From positions 9,920,001 to 9,984,000 of the forward strand of contig NZ_CP035758.1 in assembly GCF_004208415.1 (NCBI RefSeq): DNA of 64,000 nucleotides. The letters run 5' to 3'. The number at the start of each line of letters is the position of its first letter. Within the stretch, counting starts at the first letter, position 1. Under the pieces are notes generated by a model. It was given only the letters and a program-made list of their open reading frames with translations, was not told where the DNA came from and searched no databases. Below are positions 7,969-16,938 of the stretch, piece after piece. A program made the translations under genes and the position numbers. This DNA comes from Ktedonosporobacter rubrisoli. GTDB taxonomy: Bacteria > Chloroflexota > Ktedonobacteria > Ktedonobacterales > Ktedonobacteraceae.

Positions 7969-10900
7969 ATGGCGAAGAAGTCGTCCATTCGTGTAGCTCT
8001 TGACCTGGAGACCACGGGGCTACATGCGGAACAGGATGCTATCCTGGAAGTTGCTGCAGTCAAATTTCAAGGGTCCACAGTTATTGATACCTTTGAGACA
8101 TTTGTTTCCCCAGGCCGTGCTATTCCCTATCGAGTACAGAGGTTGACAGGTATCAAGCCAGAACAGCTAGCAGGTGCACCTCTTTTTGAGACGATTGCTA
8201 AGAAGTTGCAGAATTTTCTCGGCGATTTTCCTTTGGTGGGCCATAGTATCCCGTTCGATGCTGGTTTTTTACGCCGCTGGGGATTGGCCCGCACGAATCC
8301 ACTGATTGACACCTTTGAGCTGGCAACTGTGATGCTGCCTTCCTTGACCAGCTATAATCTGGGCCAGGTCGCCGAGACATTGGGTATTCGTGTACCTGAA
8401 GATAGACATAGGGCTATGGTAGATACTGTCCTGGCCATGGAAGTGTTTATATCGCTTCATCAGCGTCTACAAGCGGTTGATCTGGCCTTACTGAAAGATC
8501 TGGCCAACCTGGATGCACCGCGCTCCTGGCCCCTGCTACATTTCTTCCGTCAAGAGTTGCGTGAGCGACAAGAGCGCGATGGGCTGTATGGCTCTCTGGG
8601 ACGGGGTAGTTTTGGAGATAGTCTGGCTGCGCAATTGGGTATGGACCCACGCGTACTCTCCTTTGCGATTGCCCAACAGGATGAAGCTGCTCCGCCGCGC
8701 CTTTCTGCCTCAGCGACGGCCACAGATCCCGAGACGCTTAAGGCCATCCGAACTTTTAGTAAGGAGCCAGCCGAACAGGCCATCTCTACTGAGTATCAAG
8801 TTGCGTGCAGGGAGGTTCAGCAGGCTCTTGAGCAACGCACGCCATTGATGCTGGAGGTAACGGTGGGAGGGAGCGATTATACGCCGGCTTTGCTTCCAAC
8901 TCTGGAATGGTTGAAGGAGGCCTCTTCTGAGGCTGCAAATCCTCCTCGCCTGGTGATTGCTTGTTCCAGCCAGCAGGCAGCCCGGCGTCTGATTGAAACA
9001 ACTTTGCCCACTTTGCAAAAAGAGCTAGATTCTCATTTTTCCGTGGCCTATCTAGCTGAGCGTGGGGGATATCTCTGCGTTCATCGCTGGTTTGGGGCTG
9101 CTTTGCGCCGTACAAGCGGAGAATTGACAGCCGAGCAGGCGCGTGGCCTGGCCAAACTCGGATTATGGGCCCAGCAAACCTTGACAGGTGAGCGCAGCGA
9201 ATTGACGCTCCTACCTCAGGAGATGGCGGCCTGGGAGCGGATTTCCTCGGGAACTGAACGCGTGGCATCCATGAATACTCGCTCTGGTACAGCCTATGAG
9301 CATTGCACCTATCGGCGTAAAGGCTATTGTTTTGTCAGTAGAGCCGAGGAGCGTGTAAACGCAGCGAGTATCGTCGTAACCACTCATGCTGGACTTTTCG
9401 ATGATCTCTCGCACTCCCATTCGCTCCTGACCGGGATCGGGCGTCGCTTGATCCTGGATGCTGATCTGTTAGAGGATGAAAGTGCGCGCTGGAGTGGCAG
9501 CGAGTTGGATAGGACACGTCTCTTTAATTTGCTCAATACTATTGGTACCGAGCTACCAGATGGGCGCTATCAGGGACTCTTAGCCCTTGCCGCTCCATCT
9601 ATACGAGAGAACGGGCCGGGAGGTCTGTCAACGACACCAACAATTGCTAAATCAGAGCTGGATGCGCGTATGCTGGCCTGGTTTCAGACCTTGCGGCAGG
9701 CCCGGACATCTGTCGAAAAGCTCTTCGGCAGCTTTGGTCATTTGATCGCTGAGCATGTCCATCAGAGCAGTGGCAAGGAGAAAGGGAAAGGCAGCTCGAC
9801 AGGACGTTCTTATGGAGGGCGGAACAACGAACGCCTGGATCAGCCCCTACGTCTGACTGCACATATCCGCAACCTGAGTGCATGGGGGGAGATAGAGCAG
9901 ACCTGGCAAAAAACCTCTCAGCGCCTACAATCGGTGATCGATCTTGTTCAACAAGCCGAAAAAACGATTCTAGATACGCCGCGCAATCGTCGCCGTTCCG
10001 AACTTGGCAGCGGTGAAACCGGCCCGGTGGCTTTAGAATTGATGACTGTCGCGCAACGTCTGCATGAACAAAAGCAACTGGTGCAACAAGCACTTTCGCT
10101 GGAGAATAACGACGCTGTTTACTGGTTACGCATGCCTCCTATGCAATCCTCATTTAATAACCATCATCAATCGTCCCATCAGCGCCATACAGAGGCTGCG
10201 GGACCTCGCGCCGAGGATACGCCGATTCTCTATACCCAGCTTGTGCAAACTTCTGCTTTATTGAAGCGCTTATTGCTGACCGAAAATACAGGCACAATCT
10301 TTGTAGGCAACGCGCTCTCGGTTGATTCCTCTTTTGCCTTTACACAAGGGCGCCTGGGGCTGGAACAGGATAATCAAACAGCTCTATCCCTGGTAACCGC
10401 GCATAATGAACAAACATTATTGTGTTTGCCAAATGACGTACCGGAGCCGAATGCGCCACACTATCAGCGCCACCTTGATGAGACCTTGATCCAGATGGCA
10501 ACTATGTTAGAGGGCCAGCTTGTTGCTCTCTTTACTTCGCATGCTGCCCTGCGCAGCTCGTATGCTACGATTAAACCTCTGCTGGAGACGCGCGGAATTC
10601 TCGTCCTGGGACAAGGGATTGATGGCTCCCCACGTCAGCTCTGGCAGGCCTTTCAGCGGCAAGAGCGGGTCGTGTTGTTGGGAACTGGAAGCTTCTGGGA
10701 GGGGGCTGAAGATATCAATCGGACACCTGCTTGCATAGTGGTTACGCGCTTACCGATGCCAGTTCTGAACGACCCACCTATTGCGGCGCGCGCCGAACAG
10801 TACTCAGACCAATTGCATAATTTTACTGTACCGGTTGCTTCCCTACGTTTGCGACGAGGCTTAAACCGCCTGGCCTGGAAAGATGCTAGAAGGAAAGCTG

Positions 10901-11049
10901 TGGTGCTCTTTGATCGGCGCATAACGTCAAAAGAATATGGTTCGACCATTCTGCATAGCCTACCACCTTGTTCGCAGAGACAAGCAGCTATATCTCATAT
11001 GCCCGAGATGATTCTCGATTGGCTCACTGGAACTGGCTCCTGGGAGTAG
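7969..11049 (+). CDS. DinG-like exonuclease with degenerate helicase domain
   Basis: This is a 1026-residue protein. Residues 1-170 are a DnaQ-type 3'-5' exonuclease with all five expected residues: D12 and E14 in LDLETTG, D97 in HSIPFDAGFL, and H147 and D152 in HRAMVDTVL. The rest follows a DinG/XPD-type superfamily 2 helicase in outline, but the key motifs are gone. Near residue 291 the Walker A position reads LMLEVTVGGSDYT instead of GxGKT. Near 494 the DEAH position reads LILDADLLED. Near 960 the QxxGRxIR position reads LRRGLNRLAW. Of the iron-sulfur cysteines only a partial set (EHCTYRRKGYC) remains. The frame is intact over 3 kb, so it is likely a functional exonuclease with a non-catalytic scaffold, not a pseudogene. 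Confidence 0.85.
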   Translation: MAKKSSIRVALDLETTGLHAEQDAILEVAAVKFQGSTVIDTFETFVSPGRAIPYRVQRLTGIKPEQLAGAPLFETIAKKLQNFLGDFPLVGHSIPFDAGFLRRWGLARTNPLIDTFELATVMLPSLTSYNLGQVAETLGIRVPEDRHRAMVDTVLAMEVFISLHQRLQAVDLALLKDLANLDAPRSWPLLHFFRQELRERQERDGLYGSLGRGSFGDSLAAQLGMDPRVLSFAIAQQDEAAPPRLSASATATDPETLKAIRTFSKEPAEQAISTEYQVACREVQQALEQRTPLMLEVTVGGSDYTPALLPTLEWLKEASSEAANPPRLVIACSSQQAARRLIETTLPTLQKELDSHFSVAYLAERGGYLCVHRWFGAALRRTSGELTAEQARGLAKLGLWAQQTLTGERSELTLLPQEMAAWERISSGTERVASMNTRSGTAYEHCTYRRKGYCFVSRAEERVNAASIVVTTHAGLFDDLSHSHSLLTGIGRRLILDADLLEDESARWSGSELDRTRLFNLLNTIGTELPDGRYQGLLALAAPSIRENGPGGLSTTPTIAKSELDARMLAWFQTLRQARTSVEKLFGSFGHLIAEHVHQSSGKEKGKGSSTGRSYGGRNNERLDQPLRLTAHIRNLSAWGEIEQTWQKTSQRLQSVIDLVQQAEKTILDTPRNRRRSELGSGETGPVALELMTVAQRLHEQKQLVQQALSLENNDAVYWLRMPPMQSSFNNHHQSSHQRHTEAAGPRAEDTPILYTQLVQTSALLKRLLLTENTGTIFVGNALSVDSSFAFTQGRLGLEQDNQTALSLVTAHNEQTLLCLPNDVPEPNAPHYQRHLDETLIQMATMLEGQLVALFTSHAALRSSYATIKPLLETRGILVLGQGIDGSPRQLWQAFQRQERVVLLGTGSFWEGAEDINRTPACIVVTRLPMPVLNDPPIAARAEQYSDQLHNFTVPVASLRLRRGLNRLAWKDARRKAVVLFDRRITSKEYGSTILHSLPPCSQRQAAISHMPEMILDWLTGTGSWE

Positions 11050-11111
11050 TTCACGAACCGTTAGAAAGGCTTCATTGGTAGGAAAGGAGCAGTTTAAATG
11101 GCTCTTGACGA

Positions 11112-11139
11112 TTGACCAGCTCCTATGGCACAGTACACT
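11112..11139 (+). promoter_or_regulatory. Possible promoter of the molybdopterin oxidoreductase gene
   Basis: TTGACC (11112-11117) and TACACT (11134-11139) have a 16-base spacer, about 45 bases before the start codon. Confidence 0.4.
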
Positions 11140-11184
11140 ATGATATTATCCAAGATCGGTATAGCTTTGAAAGGATGATCGCAT

Positions 11185-13305
11185 ATGTCACTGCAGATGT
11201 CTGCTCCAGCGAAAAAAGAGCGCCAACTTCGAGTCGTCTATGGTTCCTGTCCTCACGATTGTCCTGATTGTTGTGCCCTGGAGATCAAGGTAGATGAAGA
11301 TGGGAGAGCCGTAAGTGTACGCGGGAGAGCAGATCATCAGGTGACGCGTGGATGGCTGTGTGCCAAGGTCAATCATTATCTAGAGCGGGTATATCATCCT
11401 GAACGTTTGCTTTATCCTATGCGTCGCGTTGGACCCAAGGGGAGCGGCAAGTTTGAACGTATTAGCTGGGATGAGGCCGTGGCGGAAATAACTACCCGTT
11501 GGCGCGATATCATTGCTCAGCATGGTGCGCAATGTATATTGCCGTATAGCTATGCTGGTACCCTTGGTCTCGTCCAGGGAGCTGTCACTGATACTCGTTT
11601 CTGGAATCGCCTGGGCGCTTGTAGATTGGAGCGGGCCATCTGTGGACATGCTGCTGAAGAAGCTGTGCTGCTGACAGTTGGCGGTCGTCTTGCTCCTTCA
11701 CCGGAGATGCTGGTACAGAGCAAGCTTATCCTGATCTGGGGCAGCAATCCGGCTAGCACTGCTCCGCACGTGATGCCTTTTTTGCGCCAGGCCCAGCGCC
11801 AGGGAGCGCGTGTGATTGTGATTGATCCTATTCGCACCCTGACGGCCCGCTCTGCCGATCAACATATCCAACCTTTCCCGGGAACCGATGCGGCGCTAGC
11901 GCTGGCGTTAGTCAATGTAATGGTGACCGAGGGCTTACATAATGCCCACTGGATTGCCGAGCATACGCAGGGCTGGGAGCATTTGCTTGAGCGCGCCATG
12001 CAGTTTCCTCCCGCGCGGGCAGCACAGATTACCGGGCTGGCTCCTGAGACCATTATCGATCTGGCACGAACCTACGCTACCACCTCGCCTGCCATGCTAC
12101 GCGTCTCAGATGGGATTAATCGCCATACCAATGGCGGCCAGACAGTACGTATGTTAGCCTGTTTACCTGCGGTCACAGGCCAGTATGGTCGGCCCGGTGG
12201 TGGGCTCATGTACAGTACCAGCGACTGGCTCTCGTGGGATAAAGAAACCATGGCCCGCTCGTATGATCCGGCCTGTCCGCCGCCTCCGCGCACTCTGAAT
12301 ATGAATCGTCTGGGCGCTATCCTGACTGGCGAAGCTGATCCTCCTATCTACTCGCTCTACGTTTATAACGCGAACCCGGCAGCCTCTACACCTAACTCGG
12401 GTAAAATCGCCGAGGGCCTGATGCGCGAAGACCTGTTTACAGTTGTTCATGAGCTCTTTGAGACTGATACAGCGCGCTTTGCCGATATCGTACTGCCAGC
12501 GACCAGCCAGCTTGAGCAGGTTGATATACATAAGCCATATGGGCATCTCTCTCTGCAGTATAATACCCCAGCGATTGCGCCACTTGGCGAAGCTCGTAGC
12601 AACTGGAATGTCATGCGCACCCTTGCTGCTGCTATGGGATTTACTGAACAATGGCTGCAAGATGATGCAGATACTGTCATTCGTGAGATGCTTGAAGCAT
12701 CAAGGCCAGCTAATCCCAGCCTTACCGGGATTACTTTTGCACGCTTGCAGGCTGAGGGTTCGATCCCGTTTACGCTCTCAGAGAGCCAGCGCACTCCATT
12801 TGCCGATGGAAATTTTCCCACACCTTCTGGTAAAGTAGAGTTCTATTCGGAGCGTGCAGCAGAAAAGGGATACGATCCCGTGCCGGACTGGGTACCGGAG
12901 GTTGAGGCACGCGATGGCAGAGATGTATCTACCACAGTAGATGAGAAGCTTCCTCTCTTATGTCCGGCTTCCCACCATTTTATCAGCTCAACCTTTGGCA
13001 ATGTGGAAAGTATGATTACCAAGCAGGGGGAGCCCACTTTAAGCATTCATCCACAGGATGCAGAGCGGCGTGGCATTCGTAGCGGACAGCTAGTCCGCGT
13101 GAGCAATGAGCGTGGCTGGTGCCGTCTCGTTGCCAGGGTAACTGAAGAGGTTCGGCCTGGAGTACTGGCAACAACCAGCGTCTGGTGGCCTAAGTTCAGT
13201 CCAGATCAGCGTAATGTTAACTGGACCACCTCAGATAGGCTAGCAGATTTTAATGGGGGCAGCACTTTTTATACTAATTTAGTAGTACTGGAGGCAATTA
13301 ATTGA
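11185..13305 (+). CDS. Molybdopterin oxidoreductase (BisC/formate dehydrogenase superfamily)
   Basis: The 706-residue protein has the layout of the molybdopterin-guanine-dinucleotide enzymes. The N-terminal [4Fe-4S] domain uses C22, C26, C30 and C59 (CPHDCPDCC and GWLCAK). The large domains that hold the cofactor follow. The C-terminal cofactor-binding barrel includes FPTPSGKVEFYS and a final NERGWCRLVARV region. C153 in ERAICGHAAEEA is the best candidate for the molybdenum ligand. There is no twin-arginine signal, so it is probably cytoplasmic. No iron-sulfur or membrane subunit is nearby; it resembles stand-alone YyaE-like oxidoreductases whose substrates are unknown. ATG 11185 follows AAGGA at 9 bases. 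Family assignment is secure, substrate is not. Confidence 0.88.
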   Translation: MSLQMSAPAKKERQLRVVYGSCPHDCPDCCALEIKVDEDGRAVSVRGRADHQVTRGWLCAKVNHYLERVYHPERLLYPMRRVGPKGSGKFERISWDEAVAEITTRWRDIIAQHGAQCILPYSYAGTLGLVQGAVTDTRFWNRLGACRLERAICGHAAEEAVLLTVGGRLAPSPEMLVQSKLILIWGSNPASTAPHVMPFLRQAQRQGARVIVIDPIRTLTARSADQHIQPFPGTDAALALALVNVMVTEGLHNAHWIAEHTQGWEHLLERAMQFPPARAAQITGLAPETIIDLARTYATTSPAMLRVSDGINRHTNGGQTVRMLACLPAVTGQYGRPGGGLMYSTSDWLSWDKETMARSYDPACPPPPRTLNMNRLGAILTGEADPPIYSLYVYNANPAASTPNSGKIAEGLMREDLFTVVHELFETDTARFADIVLPATSQLEQVDIHKPYGHLSLQYNTPAIAPLGEARSNWNVMRTLAAAMGFTEQWLQDDADTVIREMLEASRPANPSLTGITFARLQAEGSIPFTLSESQRTPFADGNFPTPSGKVEFYSERAAEKGYDPVPDWVPEVEARDGRDVSTTVDEKLPLLCPASHHFISSTFGNVESMITKQGEPTLSIHPQDAERRGIRSGQLVRVSNERGWCRLVARVTEEVRPGVLATTSVWWPKFSPDQRNVNWTTSDRLADFNGGSTFYTNLVVLEAIN

Positions 13306-13332
13306 GAATAATCTCTCTTGCTGTGTTATAAT
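13302..13332 (+). promoter_or_regulatory. Possible promoter of the histidine kinase gene
   Basis: A perfect TATAAT at 13327-13332 is preceded by TTGAGA at 13302-13307. The 19-base spacer is slightly long, and the -35 box overlaps the stop codon of the upstream gene. Confidence 0.5.
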
Positions 13333-13397
13333 GCGGGTAATAAACTATGCTAGTAGTAGAGTAAGAAGTCTATCTTCCAGAGAGCGCCAAAGATAAG

Positions 13398-15347
13398 ATG
13401 CCTGGGCATACGCAGCTAGATGCAGATCATGTTAAAGCTCAGAAAGATATATTGAAATATATCATATCTATCGGGTCTTCGTTGCGCCTCCAGATGGATG
13501 TTGGAACGTTACTGACCCAGGTAGCAGAGGCAACTTGTGAAGCCTTGCGGTTTCGCTATTGTGCCTTATATCTTTCTGATAATATTGGCTCTTTCAGGAT
13601 GCAGGCTGTTGTAGGGACGAGGCCTGAACAAGAAAAATACCTGAAAGAACATCCATTACCGGAAAAGATTGTCCGACAACTTACAAATGAATTATATCGT
13701 ATCAGCAACTCTTATTTTGTGCCGCAGGAAGCTCCTGCCTGGCAAGATCAGGGTCTGAACTCGTTTTTTGTTGTCGGCGACGATTATGAGCCTGTAGAAT
13801 CTTCTAATTTATCTCCTGAAGAGCTTAAAAACTCGCAGCGCTGGTGCCCCCATGATCTTCTCATCATACCTTTATTAAGCGTTGATAATACGCTTCTTGG
13901 CTTCTTAACCCCGGATGCGCCGCTCAATGGCTTGCGACCTACCCCTGAAACAATAGAGCTATTGGAGTTGTTTGCTAATCAGGCTGCAGTAGCGATTGAG
14001 GGTGCGCGTCTCTACGAGGAAGCCCGACGCAGTAGCGAAGAGCGTGCCGCATTACTAGAGATAGGACGCATTTTATGTGCTCCTGACGCTTTAAAAGATA
14101 TAAACGCGGCATATAGCACTATGTATGAGCAGATCAAGAACTTAATGCCGATTGATTGTTTTCTTGTGTATCGTCGAGAGCAGGATGGGCTAAACTTAGC
14201 TTATCTTGTTGATGAAGGCATACTCTATACCCCACAAACCAGTTCCCTGATTTTGCCCTGGAGGCAAGCCATTATCGCCAAACAGAGAAGTGAGTATATC
14301 TTTTCCACTGGAGAGGAATATAGAGCTTTTGCAAGAGCTTATGGCGTAATTGTCGATAATCAGCTTCTCGGAAGTATGCGCCCGACAGAATCATTACTTT
14401 TTGTGCCTATTCTCTATGGCGAGGAGGTCATCGGCACAATCTCGGTACAGAGCTATCAGCCCTATGTTTACCATAAGAGGCATGCAGAGATCCTGAAGGA
14501 GATCGGCGTGCAGGCTGGCTTGGCGATCACCAATGCGCTTTTATATGCCGATCTGCGCAAAGCCGTGAAGCAGGCTCAGGAGTCCGAAGAACTAAAGAAT
14601 AATTTCCTTATGACCGCCTCGCATGAGTTGCGAACTCCTTTGACTGCTATCCAGGGCTATCTTGAATTGTTGAACATACAGGGAGCGATGCTGGATGAGG
14701 AGAAGAGGAGGCATTTTATTACCAACGCGTATCGCGCCTGTGACGAGTTGGTGCTGTTGCTTGGTAATATGATGGATGCCAGCAATATCGATCAAGCCTG
14801 GGTTACGCTCAAGTTAAGCACTGTTTCAGTATCAAGTGCGGTTCAGCAGATCCTGGAAATTCTAGAGCCGACAATTACCAGGCAGAAGAGAGTTGTGAAT
14901 GTGCATACGTCCGAGAATATGTACGCGTGGGTGGATGATTTAAGGTTGCGCCAGGTCCTGCTCAATATTGTTGGCAACGCTCTGAAGTATACGCCAGCCC
15001 AGGCAGAGATTGTTATTGGCGCTGAAAGAATATCCAGAGAAGGGATGCGTCAGCTCTTAGCGCCCCTGCCAGGACAAAATAATACGCTGCCCGCCGAGCA
15101 TTATATTATTATCGCTGTACAAGATCGGGGACCAGGGATAGCCGCTGAAGATCAAGCGCAATTGTTCTCAAAATTTATGCGTTTGCCAGGTTCACACAAT
15201 AGCGAGCAGCGAGGTGCTGGATGGGGCCTCTATCTTTGCAGGCGGCTGGTAACAGCTATGGATGGTTATATCTGGGTTGAAAGCAAAGGAATCCCCAACG
15301 AAGGCTCAACCTTTTATATTGCTCTGCCACAAAGCTTGCCACGGTAG
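13398..15347 (+). CDS. Soluble GAF-domain sensor histidine kinase
   Basis: This 649-residue protein has two GAF-like sensor modules (about residues 20-205 and 215-380) and a short coiled linker. A HisKA dimerisation domain follows, with phospho-acceptor H409 in MTASHELRTPLTAIQGYLELL. The C-terminal ATPase domain shows N-box NIVGNALKYTP, G1-box DRGPGIA and G2-box GAGWGLYLC. No transmembrane segment is present, so it senses an internal signal or small ligand. No response regulator is adjacent, making it an orphan kinase. The start ATG 13398 has only a poor ribosome binding site. The function as a two-component sensor kinase is secure; the signal is unknown. Confidence 0.93.
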   Translation: MPGHTQLDADHVKAQKDILKYIISIGSSLRLQMDVGTLLTQVAEATCEALRFRYCALYLSDNIGSFRMQAVVGTRPEQEKYLKEHPLPEKIVRQLTNELYRISNSYFVPQEAPAWQDQGLNSFFVVGDDYEPVESSNLSPEELKNSQRWCPHDLLIIPLLSVDNTLLGFLTPDAPLNGLRPTPETIELLELFANQAAVAIEGARLYEEARRSSEERAALLEIGRILCAPDALKDINAAYSTMYEQIKNLMPIDCFLVYRREQDGLNLAYLVDEGILYTPQTSSLILPWRQAIIAKQRSEYIFSTGEEYRAFARAYGVIVDNQLLGSMRPTESLLFVPILYGEEVIGTISVQSYQPYVYHKRHAEILKEIGVQAGLAITNALLYADLRKAVKQAQESEELKNNFLMTASHELRTPLTAIQGYLELLNIQGAMLDEEKRRHFITNAYRACDELVLLLGNMMDASNIDQAWVTLKLSTVSVSSAVQQILEILEPTITRQKRVVNVHTSENMYAWVDDLRLRQVLLNIVGNALKYTPAQAEIVIGAERISREGMRQLLAPLPGQNNTLPAEHYIIIAVQDRGPGIAAEDQAQLFSKFMRLPGSHNSEQRGAGWGLYLCRRLVTAMDGYIWVESKGIPNEGSTFYIALPQSLPR

Positions 15348-15378
15348 CGAAGTAGTGAATGGAAGAAGTAATGATAAT

Positions 15379-15407
15379 TTGACGGGTGATATGCTCTATG
15401 CTACCAT
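15379..15407 (+). promoter_or_regulatory. Promoter of the small gene at 15453
   Basis: TTGACG (15379-15384) and TACCAT (15402-15407) have a 17-base spacer. Confidence 0.45.
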
Positions 15408-15452
15408 ACCTCTTAGCCGACTTATGTGTCCGCGATAAGAGGAGAGTGTGTC

Positions 15453-15812
15453 ATGAATTTATATGAGCAATTGCTGGTGGTGCGAGACCGCCTTGAACGT
15501 ATTGGCGCGCATGATGACAGTATGGATCTGATAGAGATGCTATTGCGCAAATCCGAGCCGGCCAGAGCAGATAGAACCAATATCTCTCAAATACAGGTTT
15601 TGCGTCATATGTTGCGTATGCCAGAAGTAAGCGATAACTATAATGTCTATAACGATTTGCAAGAGCTTATAAGTGAGCGTGATGAATCGGAAATTTCGGC
15701 ACGCGAGGATGCAGCTCCAGCAGCGTATGTAGATACCGAGCGGCGTCCCAAGCCAAAGTCGTATTATAAAGCGCAAAAAGAAAAAGCTAAGAAGAAAGGC
15801 CAGCCTACTTGA
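15453..15812 (+). CDS. Small soluble protein of unknown function
   Basis: This 119-residue protein matches no family I recognise. ATG 15453 is preceded by AAGAGGAGAG at 6 bases and by a plausible promoter, so it is a real gene; the longer frame from GTG 15426 would skip that site. The first 90 residues are predicted helical (NLYEQLLVVRDRLERIGAHD and similar). The last 25 are very rich in lysine (YYKAQKEKAKKKGQ), suggesting binding to nucleic acid or membrane phosphates. Its stop codon lies in the loop of a hairpin that also ends the convergent pspA gene. Confidence 0.65.
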   Translation: MNLYEQLLVVRDRLERIGAHDDSMDLIEMLLRKSEPARADRTNISQIQVLRHMLRMPEVSDNYNVYNDLQELISERDESEISAREDAAPAAYVDTERRPKPKSYYKAQKEKAKKKGQPT

Positions 15813-15827
15813 TTTAAGTGGCTGGCC
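15798..15827. terminator. Bidirectional terminator shared by convergent genes
   Basis: GGCCAGCC (15798-15805) pairs with GGCTGGCC (15820-15827). The stop codon of the plus-strand gene (15810-15812) is in the loop, and the pspA stop (15814-15816) is in the loop on the other strand. T-rich sequence flanks both sides. Confidence 0.7.
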
Positions 15828-16560
15828 CTTCAATTTGCTTTTGTTCCCACGAGTTACCAGCGTGTAGTTGCTGTTTTAGCGCTTGCAGCTGAGCTTCTAT
15901 GTTTTGTTGGGCGGCGATGTGTTGCAGTTCGCGGTCGAGAGGATCGCTAGTGCCTGGCAGGCCTTGCTCGCTCAAGGTTCCTTGTTCGATAAGCGTTTCC
16001 ATTGCATTGGCATGCGCTTGCATAGTAAGAACTTTATCCTGGGCGCGTTGCATTGCCAGGCCCATCTCACTTGTCTCATGTGAGAGACTGGTAAGAGTTT
16101 CATTGATCTTTACCTGAGCCTGAGCTGCGCTATATTGAGCCTTAACCATTTCTTTCTGGGTACGAAATGCTTCAATACGCGCTGAGAGTTGGCGTTCCAT
16201 TGAGATCAGATTCTCTTCTTGCGCCTGTAGTTGTGCTACCTGTTGTTCATAGCTATTCACATGCTCCAAAATAGTTTCCTTTTTCTGTAGGGCCATATAT
16301 GCAAGATCTTCGCGTTGAGCCTTTAAGGCCTGGCAAGCCTGCTCATTAAGCGTATTTACTTTAGTGAGCGATTGTGATTGTTGGAGCTCCAGGCGTTTTT
16401 TATTGGTTGCTACATCTGTAATTGCCCGGCGTAATTGTTGGAGTTGTTCTAGTTGCCGCGTATAGGAATAGTCCATGACCTGTCCCGGGTCTTCGGCCTT
16501 ATCCAGTGCAGCATTTGCCTGCATATGTAGAAAATTGCTAAGGCGTGAGAAAAATCCCAT
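15814..16560 (-). CDS. pspA: PspA/IM30 (ESCRT-III-like) membrane stress protein
   Basis: PspA-family proteins assemble on the inner face of the membrane and stabilise it under stress. The 248-residue product starts with the typical amphipathic helix and signature (MGFFSRLSNFLHMQANAALD then KAEDPGQVMDYSY). It continues as one long helical, glutamine-rich coiled coil (about residues 25-220), as expected for the PspA hairpin fold. A good AGGAGG lies 10 bases before the ATG. No pspF, pspB or pspC is nearby. A TTGTCA/TAAGCT pair upstream on the minus strand is a weak promoter candidate, back to back with the tRNA-Gly promoter. The 3' end shares a terminator hairpin with the convergent gene. Secure identification. 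Confidence 0.92.
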   Translation of the reverse strand: MGFFSRLSNFLHMQANAALDKAEDPGQVMDYSYTRQLEQLQQLRRAITDVATNKKRLELQQSQSLTKVNTLNEQACQALKAQREDLAYMALQKKETILEHVNSYEQQVAQLQAQEENLISMERQLSARIEAFRTQKEMVKAQYSAAQAQVKINETLTSLSHETSEMGLAMQRAQDKVLTMQAHANAMETLIEQGTLSEQGLPGTSDPLDRELQHIAAQQNIEAQLQALKQQLHAGNSWEQKQIEGPAT

Positions 16561-16710
16561 ATAGTCTTATTCCTCCTGATAGCTTAAGGGCGGCCTTCTG
16601 TTGGTATATACGGCCAGGATGCAGATGAGTTACGTGCTATTATTGCTTTCATGTTATAGCTTATCCCCTTTTTAAGACGTGACAAAGGGCCATAAGGGCA
16701 GCCTGAGGGG

Positions 16711-16739
16711 TTGACTTTTAGGTATGAATAGGCTATAAT
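16711..16739 (+). promoter_or_regulatory. Promoter of tRNA-Gly
   Basis: TTGACT (16711-16716) and TATAAT (16734-16739) have a 17-base spacer, ending 19 bases before the tRNA. Confidence 0.88.
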
Positions 16740-16758
16740 CCATCTTGTAAGGTAACTA

Positions 16759-16830
16759 GCGGGTTTGGTGTAGTGGTAACATGCAACTTTCCCAAAGTTG
16801 AGATCACGGGTTCGAGTCCCGCAACCCGCT
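16759..16830 (+). tRNA. tRNA-Gly (anticodon CCC)
   Basis: A 72-base cloverleaf is visible. The acceptor is GCGGGTT/AACCCGC and the D-stem GTGT/ACAT. The anticodon stem CAACT/AGTTG has the loop TTCCCAA. The T-stem is CGGG/CCCG with one mismatch at its base. The discriminator is U and no CCA is encoded. It reads GGG codons. A promoter lies just upstream and a strong terminator just downstream, so it is a single-gene unit. Confidence 0.95.
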
Positions 16831-16839
16831 TCCGAAAAA

Positions 16840-16870
16840 ACCGCCGATCATATGATCGGCGGTTTTCTTT
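16840..16870 (+). terminator. Terminator of tRNA-Gly
   Basis: An 11-bp perfect stem (ACCGCCGATCA at 16840-16850, TGATCGGCGGT at 16853-16863), preceded by A6 and followed by TTTTCTTT. The flanking A and T runs also make it suitable for stopping transcription arriving from the MFS gene on the other strand. Confidence 0.85.
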
Positions 16871-16938
16871 GTTCCAAGAATAGCGCGAGGTGCCAGGTGA
16901 CATGTTATAGACCTGGCATCTCGCCTCATTTGCCGCAC

